Below are positions 55,701-64,000 of a stretch of 64,000 nucleotides of DNA, piece after piece. This DNA is from Dendrolimus kikuchii. Lineage: Eukaryota; Arthropoda; Insecta; Lepidoptera; Lasiocampidae. Made by a program: the position numbers and the translations under genes. The notes under the pieces were generated by a model, which ran no database searches, was not told where the DNA came from, and saw only the letters and a list, made by a program, of their open reading frames with translations. The stretch's first letter is position 1. Every line of letters starts with the position of its first letter. The stretch spans positions 7,691,388 through 7,755,387 of the forward strand of contig CM034406.1 of the NCBI GenBank assembly GCA_019925095.2, written 5' to 3'.

Positions 55701-56815
55701 AAAATTCCTTAATACGCTTTAGAACCAATTCGAGGGAAAATTTCAGATACTTTTAGATATAAACACAAAAAATTTAAAAACAATAAATTTATAGTTAGAC
55801 GTATAAATAGCAATTTTTACTTTGATTTTGACATTTATTCTGAAATCGCAGACACTTCAATTGTTGATGTAGACTTTGGTTTTAACGATTTTCTATATCA
55901 AGTTCTTATTTTATTAATGGAAGGGAAGGGAACTGAGTCCATTCATCTTTCTTTGTTTAATGTATTAACTTTTCAGTATAGCTCAGCCAAATTGTAAGAC
56001 TATCTCACGCCTAACAACGGGGTTTATGTGACAACTTGAAAGCAACATTTGCTTACACAGTTCATGTTTTTCACATAATTTTATTATTATTCAAAAACAA
56101 TATCATACCTATCCTAATTGGTCATTTTAATGTAATATTAGATATTTATTTATGGATAACAAAACTACACAGTACAACATCACCCCCCAGTTCACGCCAA
56201 AATCACCCTTCTAAATATATAAAATAGGATGGCGCATCCTTACTTCTTAGCGAAAAGAACAGGCAAAGATTATAAAATATAAATCATACAACCTTTATAC
56301 AACGATATCGTAAAAGTGACCATAAATTAATTCCAATAAGGACATTATTGTTTAATTTTAGAATAAGGCTTCGTAAGTTTAACTTATTTAGCCTAACACA
56401 AATTAATTACGTACTTTATCAATCTATACTATAATAAATCTGTAAATGGTTCCAGTTTGTACATTGCGTTTAAAAATGTGAAAAAATCACGGGGGTAATT
56501 CGGAGATTCCGAAAATGCAATATTTAGAATTTCTGTCTGTCTGTCTGTATTTTAGAGCATTGGTTCAAAACTCCTCAAAGGATTTAAATGAAATTCGAAA
56601 CGGAGCTCACTCATATCACGGGAGGTAACTTGGCTACTCTTTATTCCGATAAATGACGTCGTTTTCGTGGGATAGACGAAAATAGCGAAAAAGATGGCGC
56701 TGTGAACGCATCTATTTCGGAAACTACTTAACGTAAATAAATAAATCTTCACTTAGTGCTGGCTTATAACCTGAGTTAACACTTAGCATACATTTCATCC
56801 CGATAAATGACGTTG
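55701..56815. other. Unassigned intron sequence
   Basis: AT-rich. A (gtct)n microsatellite lies near 56533-56548. No gene is recognised. Confidence 0.35.
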
Positions 56816-56816
56816 T

Positions 56817-57070
56817 TTTTGCCAGGTGGTAGAGTATTTGCTCGACTGGATGGCGACCACCCCTGGTCTAGAGTATGCCGCCATAATAACCTTGTGTTGT
56901 GTTCCGGCATTAGAGACCAGGTTCCAGACTCCTTTAAGAGAGCAGCAGCGCATTTGTAGCATCTTTGGTGTTGCAAATGTCCATAGGCGATGGTAACCGC
57001 TTTCCATCAAGTGGGTCGTCTGCCTGTCTGCTGAACACCTGCAATAAAAAAAAAAAAAAAAAAAAAAAAT
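56817..57070 (+). repeat. Poly(A) interspersed family P with long A tail
   Basis: Sense copy from tttgccaggtggtagagtat to cacctgcaataaaa, followed by a run of more than 20 A, the longest such tail here, consistent with recent retroposition. Confidence 0.8.
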
Positions 57071-57905
57071 GGACGAATTAGCAAAACTGATGGCGCTGCA
57101 TTCGCTATGTGGACAACCATTGCTGTAGTTCAATAACAAATACGTTGTCATGTTGCCCACATATTGTTCATTACGTATTAGGTATTTCAAATCAGGTTGG
57201 CTGCGACTTTTCTTTATATTTTGGTGTCCAATTTTCTACACTATATTGACTTAGTCTCTTTGTGATTGTTGTGAATTGAACAAGACACTAAAGTATTGAA
57301 GGTTTATGTATAAAACACCTAATTATTTTTTTATGTACGTAACTAGAACTACTACCTAGGGTTTTTCACGCAGGGAGAACTGTAGTTAAATATAATTGTA
57401 TATTTTCGCAAGTAAATTATAGAAACGGTACATTTTCTTCCTCACAAACGGATGACCGGACTTTTGCCTTAAATGTATATAGGTATGTTCATTTTTAAAC
57501 GGTGTCATTACATATACAAGCTTTTAGTTTAAATCAAGATAGACAATGCCCTTTTAAGTTAATGGAAGCCTGGAAGCTTGTACTTATAAGGGCAATTCGA
57601 TACTAATTTACTTTAATAAGGTGCGGTTAAGACCATAGGGCTTTACTAATTTAATTAGTTATTTGTTATAATCCTTAATTTTAATATTACTGTTAATATA
57701 CACTTTGAGAATAATAAAAGTACGACTTTAAAAAACAACACTAATTTTAGAAAAATGTGAATCCAAGTATGTATAAAACAAAATTAAGATCGAAATCAAA
57801 TTGGGACAATAATTAATTATATTATAGTAGATATAGATCACAATGTGCGTAAGATAGGTCGATACACCTTCATACGTAGTTCAACGACAGAAAAAACTTA
57901 CATAC
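57071..57905. other. Unassigned AT-rich intron sequence
   Basis: Nothing recognised. Confidence 0.35.
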
Positions 57906-57909
57906 TGTA

Positions 57910-57969
57910 TTAACTTAGACAAGCCCATTTACAAGCTTGTAAGTTTGTAAATGGGCTTGTCTAAGTTAA
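57910..57969. repeat. Perfect 25-bp inverted repeat (hairpin)
   Basis: Arms 57910-57934 (ttaacttagacaagcccatt...) and 57945-57969 (...aatgggcttgtctaagttaa) are perfect reverse complements separated by 10 bp. It is followed at once by a SINE-like fragment (aagcgatcttttccagacag, 57970-57995). Confidence 0.92.
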
Positions 57970-58327
57970 AAAGCGATCTTTTCCAGACAGCCTAGCTAAT
58001 AATAAATTAGACTAATACAGGGCCGTTTTTACCCGGAGTGCAAGGGGTGCGTGGCGCCGGGGCGCAGGGACCTAAGGGACGCAAGCCGACTGACTTTAAT
58101 ACAAAAATTAATTAAAGAACATCATGATTTTTCAAAATCCGTGTAACGACACTTAAGTAACCTGCATCAAAGTGTACCGCCATATAGACTACATATTTCT
58201 GGTAAATTTTCCATATAGACCTTTTTCAGAAAAAGAACTGTGACATACAAACACAACGGACATGACAAATACATAAAGATCCCCTTTTTGCCAAACGGCT
58301 AGGGATCCTTAAAATTAAAACCATTGG

Positions 58328-58488
58328 ATATTAAGGATACATACATACATAACTTCACGCCAGTTCCCTTGCGGGGTAGGCACGAACAACAGAGCGCCAT
58401 TTAGGCCCATTCTTACACACTTCTTGACATTCATAACTCTTGTCATGCACACTCGTCTGTTCTTAAGGCTCCTGACATATTTAGGATA
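58328..58488 (-). mobile_element. 5'-truncated RTE-like 3' end with 12-bp duplication
   Basis: Minus copy (58340-58476) covering the last ~40 codons and the CATA tail, with a small internal deletion (acacacttcttgacattc). It is flanked by atattaaggata (58328-58339) and atatttaggata (58477-58488), one mismatch. Confidence 0.78.
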
Positions 58489-58499
58489 AACCATCTAAA

Positions 58500-59235
58500 T
58501 TAAAAAGTAAATTTAAGCTCCTATTAAATTCAGTTAGTTTAGTATTTTTATGGTGCCACCTATCGCTCTAAGCGGAGAATCACTCTATATTTGTATGGAA
58601 GAAATTTTGACAAAGTAGAATTTAAAATTATTCAAAATATCTATTCACTGCGAGCAATTATTATTAAACCTTCCAGAAAACAATATCGCAAATCAAATTA
58701 AAATAATAATAAAATATTCTTTACGCTAAAAAAGCACACAGAATGTTGAATAATCCTGTGACTCTCAAACTAAGTATATATTATAAATAATTAATTACCT
58801 GTAACATGAATCAACTGGAGAATTGCAAAATATATTTATTTATTATCCTTACTTTCAAGTTAGAGGTTTTCAGTTGGTATGAATAAATAATATTTAGTCA
58901 TAGTAACCAAATTCCCTAATAATAAATGGTTATCGTCAACTAATATGGTTGACCACGAACTATTATGTAAAATGTAAATGTAGGTAAATACCATAACCGG
59001 TTTTATTGACGTATGCTCGAATCGGTAATATATTAATGTTCAATATTTGAGTATTTGTCATCTGAATAGATTTATTGATGTACGGTCAAATTTTTTTTCT
59101 GCCGAAATTTCGGAGTTCCTTTAAATTTAATTCGCCTATTTGCTTGCAAGCAAATTTAAAAAATGAGGTATTTTGAGCTCCCCCACGAAGATAAAAAGTT
59201 TTAACTTGGAGTTTCATGGGCAGACTGTTAATGTA
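58500..59235. other. Unassigned AT-rich intron sequence
   Basis: Nothing recognised. Confidence 0.35.
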
Positions 59236-59239
59236 CTTA

Positions 59240-59375
59240 AATAGATAGATAGATAACATTTTATTGTACACCATTACAGAAAACACAGAAAATCTTATAG
59301 CCTAAAATATTCTAAATGTGCACAATGGGCGGTCTTATCGCTAAGAAGCGATCTCTTCCAGACAACCCGTGGCAG
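59240..59375 (-). repeat. SINE-like fragment (agcgatctcttccag family)
   Basis: agataacattttattgtaca ... aatgggcggtcttatcgcta ... agcgatctcttccagacaac matches 29.28-29.41 kb. Confidence 0.55.
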
Positions 59376-60285
59376 GAATAAAACAGATTGTATTGGTCAA
59401 AGGTGGTATAAATAAATATTAGAGGTTATGCAGTTACTTACATATATTTTATTTATTTGTACTTACTTGTACAGTACTTGTCCAATTTGAAAACCTGCCC
59501 GTAAAACTTCAAGTTAAAATTTTGTTGCGATTCGGTTTTCCACTTGGCCGTTGAAGTTTCACTTCTACTATATGTCCCAGCACACATTTCGATTTTTTTT
59601 ATCAAACAAAAAAACTGAATTCGATCCGAAACCAAAATACGCATCCATAGTATACTCTAAAATTATGCCGCCTCTCACCACATCTAGTCTAAATTTATGC
59701 CACCCCTCCACGCAGCCGTAACGCTTTTTCGGGACAGAAAAATCCTAAGACCCCCCCGTCTATATAGAAGCTTCACTTCAAAAAGATTTTTATTCCTTTT
59801 AACAAGTAAAGCCACACCCACACCACAATATTCTCATTTTTCAGCTGCAATGCTATAAGTATAATTTTTTTGTTTCAAAATCAAATCAAATACTAGATGA
59901 ATTAACAAAGAAAATTGCAAGCAGCAAAATGTAACATTAGCCAAATGCAATGCGACAATAAAATGTATCGAACACATTTCTATATATTCTTGCAATTAAA
60001 TTGCATCATGTGAAATAAATATATCGAAATTGTATACATTGTTAGGTTTTACGTACAGAGAAGTGGGAGGAAACTTACACTTTATATTGTAAAGCATCTA
60101 ACCGCGTGATACTACTCGACACACTCGACACTCGTTCGCGATCTTTAGTACGCTACTCTCGTATTGAATAATCGCTTGCGTTTTACTGTAATCGATTTAA
60201 TTACTTCATATCATCAATACACCACCCTGATGTATTCTCTGTAAAAAAATATATTTAAAATTTGGGACGTTAATGTGACAGTTTT
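59376..60285. other. Unassigned sequence upstream of the 60.3-kb promoter candidate
   Basis: AT-rich. The locally GC-richer cgacactcgttcgcgatctt near 60128 could be regulatory. No exon is seen. Confidence 0.3.
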
Positions 60286-60287
60286 TT

Positions 60288-60320
60288 GTTTAAAGTTTAT
60301 ATCCCCGGGAAAATCAGTCA
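60288..60320 (+). promoter_or_regulatory. Candidate TATA-Inr promoter
   Basis: tttatatcc (about 60296-60304) is followed by aaaatcagtcagtgttgttc, which holds two TCAGT arthropod initiator matches about 15-25 bp further on. A spliced or short ORF starts ~200 bp downstream. Confidence 0.35.
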
Positions 60321-60523
60321 GTGTTGTTCGAATTCGAATATAATTTAAAAATAATTGACACTCACCATAGAATCGTGATATTCTTTTTTCAAATTATTAC
60401 ATATTTTATAACGGGGTCGAATTCAGCCAGTGCTATTTATTTACGTAATGAATACAGATTAAACGGTGAAATAAAGTGCTGTGCCTGCAACGAGTTTGCA
60501 ATTACAAATACAAAGCTGTAGCC

Positions 60524-60598
60524 ATGTCTCTACTTTGGATGAGCGCTTTTAATCTGGGATTAACCGTTGGTGCAACCTATGCAGTTGTTAAGAGGTAA
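60524..60598 (+). CDS. Candidate 24-codon membrane micropeptide or first exon
   Basis: The ATG at 60524 encodes MSLLWMSAFNLGLTVGATYA then VVKR. It then either stops at TAA (60596-60598) or splices at AAGAG|GTAAAT. The segment is one hydrophobic helix ending in basic residues. It loosely resembles the N-terminus of short mitochondrial membrane proteins (STMP1-like), but I cannot confirm that. It lies downstream of the promoter candidate, on the same strand as flotillin-2 and inside its intron. No continuation exon was identified to 64000. Confidence 0.35.
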   Translation: MSLLWMSAFNLGLTVGATYAVVKR

Positions 60599-60609
60599 AT
60601 ATTGCAATT

Positions 60610-61325
60610 TTATATACAACTTATAACAGGAGATGACTAACAACTCTTAGCAACGATTGACACGCTATTATTTTATTCAATAGCTCGAAATATTAGGAAT
60701 CTTAATAAAAAAATATATATTTTAGCCATTTCACTATAATAATAGTACTATTGTATGTGTACGAAATAAAACATATCAAGATATTTTAATATTTTAAATA
60801 AATTGACTGGGTGCCAAACATTGGGTGGGGTGGCAACAATGGTTGGTATAGGTTACCTTAAATTTTGTACAATTTGAATTAAGTAAATTTTATTTCTTTC
60901 TCATTTGAATAATAAATATAAATTAAGTAGCGGGATTCTATAGTGCAAGTATAAGTAAATTTGCTCTGGTTTCGTATCATCGATATTATAAAATTTTATC
61001 AACGAGTAAATGAATAAAAATAATTTACATTTTTAGTATGTTGTAGTTACCGCTTCTTAACGAATAAATTATTTTAAGCTACCTTTTAATAACCGTAAAG
61101 TTTTCAATTAAGTTAATAAACGCACGCTATTGAGACCGAATACCCCCTAACAGTCTGTTTTATTTAAATTAAAATAAACGCGATAGAAAATTTCATAGTA
61201 ACAATCAATGTAAGCGCATTACTGCCACAAAGTTCTAAATAATTCAAGAATTTTTACATGTAAAAAAACAAACGCTCAAATAATATTTTATCATCTAACT
61301 TTTAAAATAACGTGATAGAAATAAT
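60610..61325. other. Unassigned AT-rich sequence
   Basis: Nothing recognised. Confidence 0.3.
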
Positions 61326-61329
61326 TTTC

Positions 61330-61670
61330 AAACCATAATTAATGCGCTATTTGATCCTTTTACTTGTACCTCATAAGTATTTGTATATTTACAGGACTTC
61401 TAAACTTGAAAATTAGTATATAAAATTATGTTTAATATTAATATGTATTATTTTAATATCGTTTAATAATATTAGTTTCATATTAAGTACCTACTTATAA
61501 AAATATGTTAACAGTATTAATTTATTTTTTTATGTGCTGACGCACTACTACAAATGCAAAAACGTCTAGAGAAGCTAATTTATCTGTGCACTCTTTTAAA
61601 ATCTATGAGGCTGCGACGTTCTGTAAGTTTATAAAAGTTTCTTAGTTGATTTGACTGTCTGAGCCTATAT
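61330..61670 (+). repeat. Interspersed repeat (22.2-kb family) split by a ~200-bp insertion
   Basis: ttaatgcgctatttgatcct at 61341 and atctatgaggctgcgacgtt at 61600 are adjacent blocks in the 22.2-kb copy (apart from ~50 bp). The intervening AT-rich stretch is extra. Confidence 0.45.
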
Positions 61671-62019
61671 TATGGATCTTTTTCTATATAATTTGACATT
61701 ACATTTAAACACTAGAACGGTTAGTAAAATCAGCTCAAAACTTTTTGCTGTAAAAATTTATTAAATTTACTAATATCTGTCGCAATACAATTTGCTTCAC
61801 CAGCTTACATGTACTGGCCGATAAAACTATGTGAGTATAGAGTCCACTGCCATATGTTACATATATTATACGTTTTTATGGTGTCTAGTAACATTGTTTA
61901 AAGGATGTATTTACTTATAAATTTGGGTCCTTGTAACTTTTGAATAAATGTATTCATATTATAACCGACGTTACCCGTTATAAGTAGCTATATTTACTTA
62001 CATAAATACTCAATTATGT

Positions 62020-62215
62020 TTATTTATATCGCAAGCAAAGCCGCGGGCAAAAGCTAGTATGTATTTATATACGAACTTTATATTTATAAACTTTGCTTTT
62101 AAAATTATCCAACTGATGGTAAAAACGCTTAAAAATCCGTTGACGTGGTTTGGAAAAATGTAGCGAATATACAGGTAGACAGACCGGTGCGAAAAGCGTT
62201 TTTATGCTATGTAAA
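62020..62215 (+). repeat. Interspersed fragment shared with 54.7 kb
   Basis: gatggtaaaaacgcttaaaa, atccgttgacgtggtttgga and gaatatacaggtagacagac parallel 54778-54850. Confidence 0.5.
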
Positions 62216-62965
62216 GATAGTACATTACAAATTGCACATTAGAGACAATCCACAAATTACATCACACGAATTCCATGATTTTGACACCTCCCCCGTTCTT
62301 ATCACACGCTGGTCACATTCGTGAGACTCCTCCTTCCCTAGTGCGACTTCACATATTTCGCAATTTTACATCCAGAAATTATTAAATTAAAACAGCACTT
62401 CCGTAATTAGTTTTATTTCCATTTAAAGTATTTTAATAGTTTAAACACTATGCTCACACAGAGTTGCAAATATTTTGAAGATTTTTTATTTAATAGCTTA
62501 AATTTCGTTCGAAATGTGACGTCACGAAATTTAGGACCCCGCCCGCCCCTCCCCCTCTTAACGTGTGATTTTATTTATGGATACCCCCCTTTATGTGATA
62601 GTATCGACATGATTGGCATAACGACTGCAGACTTGAATCCCATCATTTCGCTTAATGATTAATGAGTATAATACCATTAACCAAGTGTAGCAACTGTGAC
62701 ATGACCCGGCCATGTATGGTTTGACAAGGGACCGACAAATAACATGCTCCCGCGATGGGAAAGTGAGGCAGACCATTTACCTAATGGTAGGAGTGACGTA
62801 ATGTGCGGCCTCGATTACGCTTTCAAGTTTTGGGACGATTGCCTATCGGGGTTTCCTTCTCGAGTAGGTATTTAAAGTATTTTCTAAAATAAAAATATTT
62901 TCAAGAATTTTATCAATTTGGCTTGAAAATAGAGGTATATGTTTTTTTAATACTTTTAACAATTA
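62216..62965. other. Unassigned sequence
   Basis: 62500-62760 is less AT-rich and holds short open frames on both strands. None has a recognisable domain or splice context. Confidence 0.3.
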
Positions 62966-62979
62966 CAAGATTCTATTAT

Positions 62980-63215
62980 AATAACATGGCTTCGCGCCGC
63001 GGTTTCGCCCGCGTGGTGATGGAAAATCGTTATATTTTGGATAATGCACACTATATCTTTATAAATTATATCCTATGTGTTATTCTGATGTGTAAGCAAT
63101 ATTACTGTAAAGTTTCATCAAAATCCATTCACTAGTTTTTGTGTGAAAGAGTAACAAACATACATACATCAATTTATTCTTACAAACTTTCGGGTTTATA
63201 ATATTAGTAGGATAT
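62980..63215 (+). repeat. Interspersed repeat (cgcgccgcggtttcgcccgcg ... aatattagtaggat)
   Basis: A GC-rich head, then gtttcatcaaaatccattca and the tail gggtttataatattagtagg, the common plan of lepidopteran short repeats also seen at 3.1 and 21.4 kb but with a different body. Confidence 0.55.
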
Positions 63216-63454
63216 GACAGGATTAGTAACGAAAATACAGAATGAAAAGATTGAATTAAAAAAATATCAGCTCTTTGTATCTCGACCTTTGAATGTGTTT
63301 TGCACGGAATGATGCAGTGAAAGTAATTTTGACATTGAACTAACACTTGGAAAGGTTGAGTAGGCCTTCACTACAAAAGACAATGCTTTGTTCTCTGTGT
63401 TAGGCACTTGTGTAGTATTTTACCCTTATACCATAATTATGTTTATTATATTTT

Positions 63455-63670
63455 TGAAGTGAAACTTCTTTAGAATCGTTGTGATTTGAAACTCAATTAA
63501 ACGAAAAATTCTTTCAGTGTTAGATAGCCCATTTATCGAGGAAGGCTATAGGCTATATATCATCACGCTAAGACCAATAGGAGCGGAGCACCAATGAAGT
63601 ATGTTTCAAAATCGGAGGGTTTTGAAAGCAAATTCCACGCGGACGACGTTGCGGGCACAGCTAGTGTGTT
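63455..63670 (+). repeat. Interspersed repeat (gaagtgaaacttctttag ... gacgacgttgcgggcacagc)
   Basis: The 5' block is shared in reverse with 52.2 kb. The end gcggacgacgttgcgggcac agctagtg is a typical repeat terminus. Confidence 0.5.
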
Positions 63671-63675
63671 TATAA

Positions 63676-63790
63676 TAGGGATGGGCCGAAATTAGTTTTA
63701 CATTCGGTTTGACCGAATTTCGGCAGCTTGAGCCGAACTTCGGCATTCGGCCGAAATTCGGTTTAAATGCCGAACATTCGGTGCAAGGAA
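63676..63790. repeat. Palindromic ttcggccgaa-rich repeat
   Basis: Multiple alternating gccgaaattcggt / accgaatttcggc motifs in 110 bp, able to fold on itself. Probably a terminal region of an unrecognised DNA element continuing to the right. Confidence 0.5.
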
Positions 63791-64000
63791 AAATTAAAAT
63801 ACCTACCTACTAAATAGTGCAATATTTTGACTGAAGTTAATAGAAATCATATCTATCATAACCGTAATATAAAAATTGGCATCTATATACTCATGGTCAT
63901 TTATTTTAGTTAGGAACATAATATATAAATCTTAACGTGCAATGTGATAAAAATAAATAAAATTAGTTCTTGATTGAGTCTTTGCCTAATTAAATAGACA

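Noticed and set aside
56795..57190. 131-codon minus ORF crossing a poly(A)/poly(T) run
   Set aside because: It reads through family P and its homopolymer tail; similar spurious ORFs occur in every family P copy.

Overview
This window is AT-rich, repeat-dense eukaryotic DNA, almost certainly from a moth or butterfly (Lepidoptera). The evidence is insect-type GMC oxidoreductase genes with spliced exons, two flotillin-2 exons, and insect-type repeats: RTE-like and CR1/Jockey-like LINEs, Penelope-like elements, tRNA-derived SINEs, a Tc1 transposon and a hAT MITE. The species cannot be named from the sequence. I saw no CRISPR array, rRNA or intact tRNA gene.

Host genes. Three glucose-methanol-choline (GMC) flavoprotein oxidoreductase genes lie in tandem on the minus strand. 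Gene A has exons 15795-15630, 12128-11998 and 11662-10085 (624 aa). Gene B has exons 32154-30628, 28325-28095 and 26414-25602 (856 aa, with a 228-residue Pro/Tyr-rich tail). Gene C has exons 40655-40578, 37884-37740, 36246-36076 and 35165-33655 (634 aa). All three assemble into frame-consistent models with GT-AG introns. On the plus strand, two consecutive flotillin-2 exons lie at 46907-47001 and 48365-48566. The first flotillin-2 coding exon and all later exons were not found. The GMC genes therefore probably lie antisense inside a large 5' intron of flotillin-2, the arrangement reported for GMC clusters in other insects. Two weaker host candidates are a Cys-containing secreted-peptide exon near 18.0 kb (minus) and a promoter plus a 24-codon membrane ORF or first exon near 60.3-60.6 kb (plus).

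Mobile DNA. 0-3.3 kb holds RTE-like LINE pieces. 4.29-8.28 kb is a head-to-head inverted pair of 5'-truncated Penelope-like elements (RT plus GIY-YIG) flanked by one 15-bp duplication, so it entered as a unit; its 3' ends carry a hammerhead-ribozyme-like motif. 9-25 kb holds LINE remnants, SINEs, a ~0.5 kb unknown repeat family, a Penelope 3' fragment and a LINE nested in a LINE. The GMC introns carry RTE, SINE, GC-rich retroposon, Tc1 (intact transposase) and hAT-MITE insertions, several with readable target-site duplications. 41-64 kb is mostly flotillin-2 intron: unassigned AT-rich DNA with scattered degenerate LINE and SINE pieces, tandem duplications and a perfect 25-bp hairpin.

Limits. 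Splice sites and repeat boundaries were read by eye. Family names for degraded repeats are tentative. No homology search was run.
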